Source: SIG622 sp045596605
GTDB taxonomy: Bacteria > Bacillota > Clostridia > Oscillospirales > CAG-382
Direction of reading: 5' to 3'
DNA: 8,650 nucleotides
Assembly: GCA_045596605.1 (NCBI GenBank)
Contig: JAZOCR010000021.1
Coordinates: forward strand, 1 to 8,650
Every line of letters begins with the position of its first letter. Within the stretch, counting starts at the first letter, position 1. A program made the translations under genes and the position numbers. Positions 1 through 6,784 of the stretch are shown here, piece after piece. The notes under the pieces were generated by a model, which saw nothing but the letters and a program-made list of their open reading frames with translations, was not told where the DNA came from and ran no database searches.

Positions 1-45
1 TGAAAGAATTTCATTTTCATACTGTTCGTAGGTTATCTTTTTCAT
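1..45 (-). CDS. Partial gene, N-terminal 15 codons only, product unknown
   Basis: Reading leftward, ATG at 45-43 opens a frame MKKITYEQYENEILS that runs off the window edge without a stop. An AAAGGA-type ribosome binding site lies about 8 bases upstream, near 53-60. A consensus sigma-A promoter (168-196) reads straight into it and leaves a leader of roughly 115 bases, which supports a real gene start. Fifteen residues are too few to assign a family. The LexA-like palindrome in the leader suggests, as inference only, a DNA-damage-inducible or similarly repressed gene. Confidence 0.75.
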   Translation of the reverse strand, partial: MKKITYEQYENEILS

Positions 46-82
46 ATAATCATTCCTTTCGTTTTATAATTAAAAGCAAAGC

Positions 83-98
83 GAGAACAAATGTTCTC
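83..98. promoter_or_regulatory. Perfect palindrome GAGAAC-N4-GTTCTC, LexA (SOS) box-like operator
   Basis: GAGAACAAATGTTCTC is a 6+4+6 inverted repeat. Its core GAACAAATGTTC (85-96) fits the Bacillus subtilis LexA/DinR core GAACRNRYGTTY at every position. It lies in the leader of the leftward gene at 45, about 70 bases downstream of the predicted start of transcription, so a bound repressor could act as a roadblock. A related site lies at 205-218. Another palindromic repressor, or an RNA hairpin with a 6-bp stem, remains possible. Confidence 0.5.
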
Positions 99-115
99 TA
101 AACTGTTTAAATTAA

Positions 116-138
116 GCGGATTTACAATAAAAATCCGC
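116..138 (-). other. Leader hairpin of the leftward gene
   Basis: GCGGATTT (116-123) and AAATCCGC (131-138) form a perfect 8-bp stem with a 7-base loop. In the leftward transcript it would fold about 25-45 bases after the predicted start site, ahead of the second possible hairpin at 98-83. The bases that follow (TTAATTT) are only partly T-rich, so termination would be weak. A 5' stabilising hairpin or an attenuator are both possible. Confidence 0.4.
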
Positions 139-167
139 ACAACCACTTGCTTTTCCGACTGTACCGT

Positions 168-196
168 ATTATACCATAAAATCCACTAAATGTCAA
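168..196 (-). promoter_or_regulatory. Consensus sigma-A promoter for the leftward gene at 45
   Basis: On the minus strand TTGACA (196-191), a 17-base spacer and TATAAT (173-168) match both hexamers perfectly. The bases TGG directly before the -10 add an extended -10 element. Transcription would start near 161. A promoter this strong fits a gene held in check by a repressor, and palindromes lie on both sides of it. Confidence 0.85.
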
Positions 197-204
197 TAGA
201 AAAC

Positions 205-218
205 AGCACATTTGTTCT
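205..218. promoter_or_regulatory. Second, degenerate LexA-like box upstream of the -35
   Basis: AGCACATTTGTTCT differs at one position from the 14 bases AGAACATTTGTTCT, which is the minus-strand reading of the exact palindrome at 84-97. Its core on the minus strand is GAACAAATGTGC. It is centred about 50 bases upstream of the predicted leftward start site, and its centre is 121 bp from the first box. The match could indicate a pair of operators bound by one repressor, but the sequence alone cannot show binding. Confidence 0.35.
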
Positions 219-406
219 ATTTCTACAAAAGTGACAAATTTTAAGTATAAATAAAAATGGAATTATTCTGCATATAAAAATATTAACAAACAATGTTTTT
301 ACAAAAACTTTTGTGAAGCAAAGGGGAAAGTGCACAAAAAAATTCATACGAATTGCAAAAAAATCATAAAAATGTCAACAATAATCAAAATGTTTAAAAA
401 ATACTA

Positions 407-435
407 TTGCTTTTTTAAGGAAAATGTTCTATAAT
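407..435 (+). promoter_or_regulatory. Sigma-A promoter of the oxidoreductase gene
   Basis: TTGCTT (407-412), a 17-base spacer and TATAAT (430-435) precede the gene at 530. Transcription would start near 442, giving a leader of about 88 bases. The spacer ends in AAATGTTC, part of the nine-base string AAATGTTCT (422-430), which also occurs at 89-97 as half of the LexA-like palindrome. The region between the two divergent promoters (about 220-405) is very AT-rich. Apart from short overlapping palindromes at 295-314 I see nothing coding or clearly regulatory in it. Confidence 0.75.
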
Positions 436-529
436 ATTCTAAATGTGTGATACGCACGATTTCAAAATAGCAATGTATAAAACAGTTTTAACTTTCGCAA
501 AAGCGGAACAAAAAATCCGGAGGAAAATT

Positions 530-1585
530 ATGAAACATAATCTTTGCGTAATCGGTTACGGCGGAATGGGTGGAGGCTTCCACGCAAAAAACGCCCTTAC
601 AAGTGATGTTGTAAATCTTGCAGGTATATATGATATAGATCCCGCAAAGTGCGAGCAGGCTCGTGCAAACGGAATACACGTATACGAAAGCATTCAGGAG
701 GTAATAGACGATAAATCTGTTGACCTTGTAACCGTAGCAATTCCAAATGACTCACACCGTGATGCAGTTGTAAAAAGCCTTCTCGGCGTAAAGAATGTAA
801 TCTGCGAAAAGCCGGTTGCAATGAGCTCTAAGGAGCTTCAGGAAATGATAGATGCTTCAAAAAAATCAGGAAAGCTTTTCACTGTTCATCAGAACAGAAG
901 ATGGGACGTAGATTTTCTTGCAATGAAGAAAATCCACGACAGCGGTGAAATAGGCAGGATTTTCAATATTGAATCAAGAATCCACGGCTCACGTGGTATT
1001 CCTTCCGACTGGAGAGGTGAAAAGGCTCACGGCGGTGGAATGCTTCTTGACTGGGGTGTTCACCTTATCGACCAGATACTTCAGATATACACTGAGAAAA
1101 TCGAAAAAATATACTGTCGTTTTGACCACCTTACAAATAAAGAGGTTGACGATAACGTTCAGCTTAATATCTATTTTGAAGGCGGCGCAAGAGCGTATGT
1201 GGAAGTAGGAACATACAACTTCATTTCACTTCCCAGATTCTATATGCAGGGAGAAAAGGGTACGGCACTTATACGTGACTGGCGTGAAAAGACACAGGTT
1301 GTAAAGTGCAAGGCTTGGCACGAAAGCGACGTTGTGCCGATACAGACCGCCGCAGGCCTTACAAAAACAATGGCACCCAGAGACGAGATCACCACCGACA
1401 CCTACGAGGTAGACCGTCCCACATCCGACGTACACGATTTCTACCGTAACGTCTGTGCTGCAATAGACGGCAAGGAAAGCCTTCTTGTAACCCACGACCA
1501 GGTAATGAGAGTATTCAAGGTTATGGAAGCAGCTTTCGAGTCTGCAGAAACAGGTAACCCGGTATATTTCCCTGAAAAGCTATAA
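530..1585 (+). CDS. Gfo/Idh/MocA-family NAD(P)-dependent oxidoreductase
   Basis: A 351-residue cytoplasmic sugar-type dehydrogenase, a normal length for the family. The N-terminal Rossmann fold opens with VIGYGGMGGG (7-16), the dinucleotide-binding loop, and IYDIDPAK follows at 33-40. CEKPVA (92-97) holds the family's conserved EKP. The C-terminal domain carries GGGMLLDWGVHLID (168-181), whose His178 and Asp181 fit the usual catalytic pair; NRRWD (122-126) lines the substrate side. The ATG at 530 has GGAGG at 519-523 with ideal spacing. An in-frame ATG at 443 would start practically at the predicted start of transcription and would add a tail foreign to the family, so I reject it. The gene has its own promoter and terminator and appears monocistronic. 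The substrate cannot be told: this family acts on inositols, glucose derivatives and other sugars. Confidence 0.93.
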   Translation: MKHNLCVIGYGGMGGGFHAKNALTSDVVNLAGIYDIDPAKCEQARANGIHVYESIQEVIDDKSVDLVTVAIPNDSHRDAVVKSLLGVKNVICEKPVAMSSKELQEMIDASKKSGKLFTVHQNRRWDVDFLAMKKIHDSGEIGRIFNIESRIHGSRGIPSDWRGEKAHGGGMLLDWGVHLIDQILQIYTEKIEKIYCRFDHLTNKEVDDNVQLNIYFEGGARAYVEVGTYNFISLPRFYMQGEKGTALIRDWREKTQVVKCKAWHESDVVPIQTAAGLTKTMAPRDEITTDTYEVDRPTSDVHDFYRNVCAAIDGKESLLVTHDQVMRVFKVMEAAFESAETGNPVYFPEKL

Positions 1586-1600
1586 TTTTAAAATAGGAAG

Positions 1601-1640
1601 ATGCGCCTTGCCAAAAAAGAAGCAGGGCGCATTATTTAAA
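1601..1640 (+). terminator. Hairpin terminator after the oxidoreductase gene
   Basis: ATGCGCCTTGC (1601-1611) pairs with GCAGGGCGCAT (1622-1632), an 11-bp stem with one G-T wobble and a 10-base A-rich loop, 15 bases after the stop codon. The tail TATTTAAAA has few T residues, so termination may be incomplete. Confidence 0.6.
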
Positions 1641-1677
1641 ACCTCATTAAATTTAGTGAAAAAATTCCCAAAAACAC

Positions 1678-1706
1678 TTTACATGCCGCAATATTTATGG
1701 TAGTAT
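1678..1706 (+). promoter_or_regulatory. Sigma-A promoter of the AI-2E-family permease gene
   Basis: TTTACA (1678-1683), a 17-base spacer and TAGTAT (1701-1706) each match the consensus at five of six positions. Transcription would begin near 1713, about 30 bases before the coding region. A near-palindrome, CATTAAATTTAGTG (1645-1658, one mismatched pair), lies upstream of the -35; a regulatory role for it is only a possibility. Confidence 0.6.
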
Positions 1707-1739
1707 AGTGTTGCAGGGTTAAAACAATGTGAAAGGTCG

Positions 1740-3029
1740 GTGAAGCACTTGAAATTCAATAAGAATAATAACTACGCAACCATAGCAATTTACGCATTTA
1801 TAACCATTGTGCTCAGTGCACTTGTTATTGTCGGCGGCATAATGAATATGGATTTTGCAAAGTATATGGGAGTGCTTTCACCCTTTTTCTATGCTTTTGC
1901 AATAGCTTATGTTCTTAATAAAATATCCGGATTTTTTTCCAAAGTGATTCGTCTTATTGCAAAAAAGCTTTTAAAAATCAAAAAAGAAAAAATAAATATA
2001 AAAGCAGTAAAATACATATCAATAGCTCTTTCGTATATTGTATCTCTTTTGGCACTGTACGGCTTTGTAAGTGTAATTATCCCGCAGCTGACCTCAAGCG
2101 TCAAGGACGTTATGAATAACTATCAGAAGTATATCGACGCCGGCTCTGCCTGGTTTGACGGATTTGTTGAAAGGTACGATTTTATCCAGGGCTTCTTTGT
2201 GGCAGAGGAATTTGAGGAGAATATTATTGCGCTTATCAATTACGTTATGTCGCTGATTAAAGATATCTCACCCAGGTTTTTAAGCTTTCTTGAAGAATTT
2301 GCCCTTGAGGTGAAAAATATCCTTATAGGACTTTTCATTTCCATTTATATGCTTGTCGGCAAGGAGCGCTTCAAGGCACAGACAAAAAAGTTTCTCGCAG
2401 CATTCACTGCAAAGGAAACCTACGAAAAGGTGCTCTCCGTTGCCTATGAAAGTGATTACCGCTTCGGTGGATTTATCGTCGGAAAAATCATCGACTCCAC
2501 TATTATAGGAATAATCTGCTACTTCAGCTGCCTTATATTCAGCTTCCCGTTCCCGGCTCTTGTAAGCTTTATAATAGGCGTAACCAACGTTATCCCGATA
2601 GCAGGACCGTTTATCGGCGCAGTTCCAACGGGACTTCTCATCCTGCTTGTTGACCCAACCAAATTCCTTTGGTTTATCCTTTTCGTATTCGTGCTTCAGC
2701 AGCTTGACGGAAACTTTATCGGTCCGAAAATTCTCGGAGATAAAACCGGACTTTCGTCATTCTGGGTGCTTACGTCGCTTGTCATCATGGGCGGACTTTA
2801 CGGAATATTCGGAATGCTTCTGGCAGTACCGCTGTTCTCGGTTATTTATTACGAATTAAAGCATTTTACGGAAAAACGGCTCACATTAAAGGAGCTGTCT
2901 ACCTCTACGGCGGACTACGCTTCACCCGAAGACCTGCCCTTTGTCGGTGAGAATAAGCAGGAAAAAAAGCAGGGAAAATTAAGCGCACAGATAAAAGAAA
3001 AAATATCAGACTTTAGAAAGAAAAAATAA
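1740..3029 (+). CDS. AI-2E-family transporter (UPF0118), multi-pass membrane permease
   Basis: About 426-429 residues with roughly seven or eight hydrophobic segments, two close to the N-terminus and a dense group in the C-terminal half. The family signature is clear: NVIPIAGPFIGAVP near residue 285, then DGNFIGPKILG and a Gly-rich membrane stretch ending in GMLLAVPLFSV. Some members export autoinducer-2, others act as sodium/proton antiporters; nothing here decides the substrate. The middle region with charged helices (about 115-215) is the usual extracytoplasmic insert, and the tail is a Lys-rich cytoplasmic segment. The start is uncertain. GTG at 1740 lies only 3 bases after AAAGG (1732-1736) and overlaps GGTGA (1739-1743), itself a good ribosome binding site for TTG at 1749, which would give 426 residues. 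The gene sits between its own promoter and terminator. Confidence 0.9.
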   Translation: MKHLKFNKNNNYATIAIYAFITIVLSALVIVGGIMNMDFAKYMGVLSPFFYAFAIAYVLNKISGFFSKVIRLIAKKLLKIKKEKINIKAVKYISIALSYIVSLLALYGFVSVIIPQLTSSVKDVMNNYQKYIDAGSAWFDGFVERYDFIQGFFVAEEFEENIIALINYVMSLIKDISPRFLSFLEEFALEVKNILIGLFISIYMLVGKERFKAQTKKFLAAFTAKETYEKVLSVAYESDYRFGGFIVGKIIDSTIIGIICYFSCLIFSFPFPALVSFIIGVTNVIPIAGPFIGAVPTGLLILLVDPTKFLWFILFVFVLQQLDGNFIGPKILGDKTGLSSFWVLTSLVIMGGLYGIFGMLLAVPLFSVIYYELKHFTEKRLTLKELSTSTADYASPEDLPFVGENKQEKKQGKLSAQIKEKISDFRKKK

Positions 3030-3038
3030 TAAAGCGCA

Positions 3039-3076
3039 AGGGCGTACCGGTAAATCCGATACGCCCTGAATTTTTT
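3039..3076. terminator. Bidirectional terminator between convergent genes
   Basis: AGGGCGTA (3039-3046) and TACGCCCT (3060-3067) form a perfect 8-bp stem, extended inward by CGG/CCG (3048-3050, 3056-3058) around one mismatch and a 5-base loop. Rightward it is followed by six T at 3071-3076. Leftward, the opposite flank reads as the T-rich TTTATTATTTTTT after a short gap. It lies 9 bases after the permease stop and just past the ATPase stop at 3078, so it can end both transcripts. Confidence 0.85.
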
Positions 3077-3077
3077 G

Positions 3078-3839
3078 TCAGTCAAGAAGATATCCGAGCA
3101 TCTTATCCGGATGCTTCAGCATACTCATAGTAATACGGTAATGCTCCGTTTCGGTGTAGGGAACACTCTCTACGCCGTTTTTTGTTATCTCAAAGACTTC
3201 AGAATTTGGCATTGTCATAAGAATGGGAGAGTGGGTAGAGATAATAAACTGGGAGTTTTTCTTTACAAGGTCATTTATTCTGCAGATAAGGGACATCAGA
3301 CGCATTGGAGAAAGTGCCGCCTCAGGCTCGTCAAGAATGTATATCCCATTGCCGCCAAACCGATTTTCTACAAGAGCCATAAAGCTCTCACCGTGAGACT
3401 GCTCGTGAAGGGATATGCCACCGTAGTGGCTTATAACAGGTGCGTCAAAGGATGGGGCACCATCCATTTTGTCAATATTTGTGGCAACATTGTAAAAGCT
3501 CTCCGCACGAAGAAAATAGCCGTCCCGTGCACGCCTGTAGTTTTTTACTACAGTAAGATATTCAAAGAGGTTCGAGTGGGAATTTCTTGTTGCAAAGTTG
3601 AAATTCTTACTTCCACCCTCAGCGTTAAAGCCAAGCGATACCGCAAGAGCCTCGATAAGAGTGGACTTTCCAATACCGTTTTCACCCACGAAAAAGGTAA
3701 CCGGCTTTGTAAAGGTTATGGAGCTTTGCATAAGATGCTTTACAACCGGAAGACCGCTGATATAGTTATCCTGCGGAATATCATCGGAAACGTATATTTC
3801 TTTTACGTATAGCTGATTTTCAAAAGTACTGTTTTCCAT
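3078..3839 (-). CDS. AAA/ABC-type P-loop ATPase (COG3910-like)
   Basis: A 253-residue soluble ATPase of the single-domain SMC/ABC-like type, complete in its nucleotide-binding parts: Walker A GENGIGKST (52-60), an ABC-signature-like SLHEQSHGES (143-152), Walker B IYILDEPE (166-173) with the catalytic Glu, and a switch histidine in STHSPIL (His203). No transmembrane segments, coiled-coil arm or nuclease domain is visible, so it is neither an importer subunit of usual type nor an OLD nuclease. Its ATG overlaps the stop of the preceding gene in TAATG, with AAGGA about 10 bases upstream inside that gene; this predicts translational coupling to the zinc-ribbon membrane protein. Proteins of this type are widespread and annotated only as predicted ATPases. 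The cellular role is unknown to me. Confidence 0.88.
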   Translation of the reverse strand: MENSTFENQLYVKEIYVSDDIPQDNYISGLPVVKHLMQSSITFTKPVTFFVGENGIGKSTLIEALAVSLGFNAEGGSKNFNFATRNSHSNLFEYLTVVKNYRRARDGYFLRAESFYNVATNIDKMDGAPSFDAPVISHYGGISLHEQSHGESFMALVENRFGGNGIYILDEPEAALSPMRLMSLICRINDLVKKNSQFIISTHSPILMTMPNSEVFEITKNGVESVPYTETEHYRITMSMLKHPDKMLGYLLD

Positions 3840-4345
3840 TATTTCAAAATCCTTATTTTACCGATAATCGGCATTTCCTTTGCCTTGCCGGTAGCCGCAA
3901 GATAAATGCCGTAAGCTATTGCCACGATTATGAGAATATCAACCGCCGTGAAAGCGAGCGAGAAAAGTGGAGAAAGAATGTCGCCTATTATCGGAATAAA
4001 GCCCAGTACGAACTCAATTGCCCACATAGCTGCCGAAAGTATAAGCTCCGCTATAAAGAGAACGAGTCCCTGGTTTGCGTGAAACTTTGTGTACGCAGAT
4101 TTTTTAGAGGAAACGAAAACCGGATAAAAGCATACAAATGGAATATAGGAAAGAATAGCGTATACCTTGTTTTCCTCAATGTCGCCTTTTGAATATGCTT
4201 TTGTGAAATCCTCGGTGTTTTTTAAATTATCGAAGTAATCGTTTTTACTGTCCTTTGAAGTGTCACCTGCAACCTTTTCTCTGCAAACGGGGCAGAAAAT
4301 ATCGTCTGCGGCAAGATGCGCACCGCACTTTTTACATTTAGCCAT
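3839..4345 (-). CDS. Zinc-ribbon membrane protein with Tic20/DUF4870-like domain
   Basis: A 168-residue protein. The N-terminus is a zinc ribbon with Cys4, Cys7, Cys18 and Cys21 (CKKC and CPVC). A polar linker (about 22-58) follows, then hydrophobic segments at about 61-78, 92-118 and 122-152. The motif KFHANQGLVLF (87-97) resembles the conserved FHAxQ stretch of DUF4870/Tic20-like small membrane proteins; the family assignment is from memory. The ribbon and linker would be cytoplasmic. The start ATG at 4345 has AAAGGA (4354-4359) with an 8-base spacer. It lies 35 bases after the lipoprotein gene with no terminator between, and overlaps the ATPase gene downstream. It could be a membrane anchor or sensor for the ATPase, but that is inference from coupling only. 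Confidence 0.85.
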   Translation of the reverse strand: MAKCKKCGAHLAADDIFCPVCREKVAGDTSKDSKNDYFDNLKNTEDFTKAYSKGDIEENKVYAILSYIPFVCFYPVFVSSKKSAYTKFHANQGLVLFIAELILSAAMWAIEFVLGFIPIIGDILSPLFSLAFTAVDILIIVAIAYGIYLAATGKAKEMPIIGKIRILK

Positions 4346-4380
4346 CTTAAAAATCCTTTCTTTTGTCGTCTGTATATATT

Positions 4381-5001
4381 TTACTTGTTCTCTATATTTG
4401 TGTCAAGCTTGAATTTTGTAAATACCACACTCGCATTTATGTCATCCGAGGAATACTCAAAGGAGTAAGGAACATTTCCATCCTCTGAGAAGCAGAAAAC
4501 TATTTCCGCCTCGCCGTAAATCACCCTTGCACAGTATCCGACCTTGTCTTCGGATATCTGATATTCGGTGATGTTTTCTCCTGCCGTCTTTGAAAGCACG
4601 GATAAAAAGTCGTCAGCCGAGAGGGAGGCAAGAATGTTTATGCGTGAAAGAGCTTCCTTTGGCAGTGTGGTGTCAATACCTGCAAAATGTACTGCAACAG
4701 AGGAGGGCGCACCGGCGGTATCGTATTCAACGGATAGCCCTGAAAAGGGCTCAGGGGATAAAATATCAAGCTTTGTCACAGACATATCCCGCAAAAGCCG
4801 TGCAGTGCCGTCATAGCTTTTTTCTCCGGTGCGAATGTTAAAGGTAAGCTCGCTCATATAGGATGTGCGAAGATTGTCAGCAATGTTTTTTACAAATCGC
4901 TCCTTTTTTCCGCCTCCGGTGCAGGAGTACAGAAAAAGTGCCGATATTACAGCGATAAGTAAAAGCTTTGTACCACAATGTCCTTTGAAACCTGTCCTCA
5001 T
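4381..5001 (-). CDS. Secreted lipoprotein, possibly LolA/YdcC/GerS-like
   Basis: A 206-residue lipoprotein. A short basic N-terminus is followed by a hydrophobic stretch and the lipobox LYSC, so the mature protein would begin at that Cys, attached to the outer face of the membrane. The rest alternates short beta-type segments (ELTFNIRTG, TARLLRDMSVTKLDIL, SPEPFSGLSVEYD), consistent with the LolA/LolB-like fold of Firmicute lipoproteins such as YdcC and GerS. I assign this from pattern and neighbourhood, not from a diagnostic motif. ATG at 5001 is chosen because AAGGGAG (5016-5010) precedes it by 8 bases; an in-frame TTG at 5019 would overlap that site. The gene follows nnr after 64 bases with no clear promoter or terminator, so co-transcription is likely. 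Confidence 0.82.
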   Translation of the reverse strand: MRTGFKGHCGTKLLLIAVISALFLYSCTGGGKKERFVKNIADNLRTSYMSELTFNIRTGEKSYDGTARLLRDMSVTKLDILSPEPFSGLSVEYDTAGAPSSVAVHFAGIDTTLPKEALSRINILASLSADDFLSVLSKTAGENITEYQISEDKVGYCARVIYGEAEIVFCFSEDGNVPYSFEYSSDDINASVVFTKFKLDTNIENK

Positions 5002-5065
5002 AAAGAATACTCCCTTCAAACGCCGGAATATCTCCGACCCTTACTCTCCGGAAGCATTATTTTTA

Positions 5066-6592
5066 TTATTTCAGAATATCCGCAAGTATTCTTGCCGCAC
5101 GCTCAGGTATTTCCGAGGGAAGTACACCGTACTGGGATAGCTCTTCAGAGAGAGCATCACCGGCAAGACCGTGAAGATATGCCCCACATACTGCGGCATC
5201 ACCGCAGGACGCACCTTGCGCCAAAAGCGAAGCTATCATACCTGCAAGCACGTCACCACTGCCACCCTTTGAAAGAGCAGAATTTCCGCTTGTGTTTATG
5301 GTAACCCTTTCTCCCTTTTCGGCAATTACCGTTCCTGCTCCTTTGAGAAGCAGGGTGCAACTATGTTTTAACGAAAAATCAAGTGCGCTCTTTATTCTGT
5401 TTTTCTGTATTTCCGATACCGAAAGACCGGAGATTCTTGAAAACTCCAGCGGATGCGGCGTCAGAACAATATTGCATTTAGCTTCCGATAATACATTTAT
5501 ATTACCGGAAATCGCATTTATTCCGTCTGCATCAAGAATTATCGGAACGCTTATGCTTCGTATCAGCTCGCAGACTCTTTTTGTAACCCTTTCGCCCGTG
5601 CCAAGCCCACAGCCAATAAGCACAGCACTGCAGCTTTTTGCGTATTCTATAAGCTTTTGAGTATCCTCATCTGTGTCGACTACAGGTAAATATACAGGCT
5701 CTGAAAGCCTGCCTTTTATAATATTAAGCACAGAGTCTTCCGATGCAAGACAAACAAGACCTGCTCCCATTCTTAATGCCCCAAGACAGGCAAGGTGTGC
5801 CGCACCGGGCATATCTTTGCTTCCTGCAATAATCAGAAGCTTTCCGTAGCTTCCCTTGCTGGAGTTTTGATGTCTTGCCGGGAGTGAAGATAAAATAAGC
5901 TTCTTATCACTTACTTCGTATTTTGTATTAAAATTCTCAAAAACACTGTCCGATATTCCTATTTCTGCTATTTCAATTTCACCGCAAAGCTCTCTTGCAC
6001 CGTAAGAGTACATACCCGGCTTGCCCTTTGCAAAGCTTACCGTTCTGTGTGCGCAAAAGGATATAGCCGAAGCACTGCCGTATTCTGCATCTATGCCACT
6101 GGGAATATCCGCCGAAAGCCTGTATGCAGGGTTGCTGTTTGAAAGCTCAATAATTCTTGCGCATATGCTGTCTTTTTTTATTTCTCCGGAAAATCCCGTT
6201 CCGAATATAGCATCTGTTATTACATCAGCATCGGTTATTTTTTCAGAGGCTACGTCAAAATCTCTTTCACAGTCAATTATGGCTATGCTCTTTTTTTGGC
6301 AAAGCTCGTAGAAATACAGCGCATCTTCAGTTTTCGGCACATCGCCAAAAACCGAAATACATACTACATTTTCAAAGGTATCACGGAGCCTTAGCGCAAG
6401 CGCATATCCGTCGCCACCGTTATTCCCCTTTCCGCAGAGTATAACGAATTTTTTGCCTTTGCCAATATAGTCGGAAAGAGAGTCAAATAACGCTCCTGCG
6501 GCATTATCCATAAGAACAGTACCCGGAATGTCAAGGACTTCAATTGCGTATTTGTCAGCTTTTCGCATGTCGGAAGGGGTGTAAACTTTCAT
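5066..6592 (-). CDS. nnr: Bifunctional NAD(P)HX epimerase / ADP-dependent NAD(P)HX dehydratase
   Basis: A 508-residue fusion that repairs hydrated NADH and NADPH: the N-terminal YjeF_N half interconverts the R and S epimers, and the C-terminal carbohydrate-kinase-like half dehydrates the S form using ADP. N-terminal motifs are GKGNNGGDG (54-62), DAIFGTG (127-133) and DIPSGID (162-168). The C-terminal half shows IIAGSKDMPGAA, GCGLGTG, LDADGINAI, TPHPLE (378-383; the common form is TPHPGE) and GGSGDVLAG (443-451) with the catalytic Asp. All key residues look intact and the length is normal. ATG at 6592 is preceded by AAGGAG (6605-6600) with 7 bases of spacing and gives the family's typical start; a longer in-frame reading to 6673 has no support. 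It heads the leftward operon. Confidence 0.95.
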   Translation of the reverse strand: MKVYTPSDMRKADKYAIEVLDIPGTVLMDNAAGALFDSLSDYIGKGKKFVILCGKGNNGGDGYALALRLRDTFENVVCISVFGDVPKTEDALYFYELCQKKSIAIIDCERDFDVASEKITDADVITDAIFGTGFSGEIKKDSICARIIELSNSNPAYRLSADIPSGIDAEYGSASAISFCAHRTVSFAKGKPGMYSYGARELCGEIEIAEIGISDSVFENFNTKYEVSDKKLILSSLPARHQNSSKGSYGKLLIIAGSKDMPGAAHLACLGALRMGAGLVCLASEDSVLNIIKGRLSEPVYLPVVDTDEDTQKLIEYAKSCSAVLIGCGLGTGERVTKRVCELIRSISVPIILDADGINAISGNINVLSEAKCNIVLTPHPLEFSRISGLSVSEIQKNRIKSALDFSLKHSCTLLLKGAGTVIAEKGERVTINTSGNSALSKGGSGDVLAGMIASLLAQGASCGDAAVCGAYLHGLAGDALSEELSQYGVLPSEIPERAARILADILK

Positions 6593-6735
6593 TTGTATTC
6601 TCCTTGAAAACTTGTTTTTATAAAATTTTTCCCGTGCAAAAGAGGGGCAAAAAGTGCCTTGACTATCTGTCAAAAATACTCTTTAAAACCAATTTCCGGA
6701 TATTGTTTTTTTACAGCCGGACACAGCAAGTAAAC

Positions 6736-6751
6736 CTTAAGAGGCTTTAAG
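6736..6751. repeat. Inverted repeat CTTAA-N6-TTAAG beside the divergent -10
   Basis: CTTAAGAGGCTTTAAG is a 5+6+5 inverted repeat. It lies just left of the symmetric ATTATAAT at 6755-6762, in the -35/spacer zone of the rightward promoter and at the predicted start of the leftward one. A single repressor bound here could affect both directions. Binding is not shown by the sequence. Confidence 0.35.
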
Positions 6752-6754
6752 TAT

Positions 6755-6784
6755 ATTATAATGTAAGGAGGCGCTGTGCGTAAA
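6755..6784 (-). promoter_or_regulatory. Candidate divergent promoter region for nnr and mazF
   Basis: ATTATAAT (6755-6762) is its own reverse complement and so supplies TATAAT on both strands. Leftward, TTTACG (6784-6779), an 18-base spacer and TATAAT (6760-6755) could drive nnr with a leader of about 155 bases. Rightward, TATAAT (6757-6762) would start RNA near 6769 toward mazF but has no good -35 (ACCTTA at 6734-6739). A second candidate pair, TTGACT (6659-6664) and TTTAAA (6682-6687), reads rightward with a 17-base spacer; its -35 lies within the palindrome TTGAC-N5-GTCAA (6659-6673). Confidence 0.45.

Noticed and set aside
295..314. Overlapping short palindromes GTTTTTacAAAAAC and ACAAAAacTTTTGT
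   Set aside because: In very AT-rich DNA such A/T-run palindromes are expected by chance, and they lie more than 90 bases upstream of either promoter.
443..529. N-terminal extension of the oxidoreductase from ATG 443
   Set aside because: The codon lies at the predicted start of transcription with no ribosome binding site. ATG 530 has GGAGG and begins the family's Rossmann motif at the usual distance.
3075..3812. Rightward open frame of 245 codons opposite the ATPase gene
   Set aside because: The leftward frame has complete Walker A, signature, Walker B and H-loop motifs and a coupled start. The rightward frame is rich in Cys, Lys and Arg without family motifs and begins just past the permease terminator; it is a mirror-frame artefact.
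4978..5304. Rightward open frames opposite the lipoprotein and nnr genes
   Set aside because: They overlap well-supported leftward genes, lack ribosome binding sites and show no protein-family features.
6593..6673. 27-residue N-terminal extension of the NAD(P)HX repair enzyme
   Set aside because: ATG 6592 has AAGGAG at 7 bases and matches the family start; the extension would include that binding site and has no family resemblance.
6659..6673. TTGAC-N5-GTCAA palindrome as a -35 for a leftward nnr promoter
   Set aside because: Leftward TTGACA is perfect, but the bases at 17 bases of spacing read TTGCCC, not a -10. The rightward reading with TTTAAA is noted only as a candidate.
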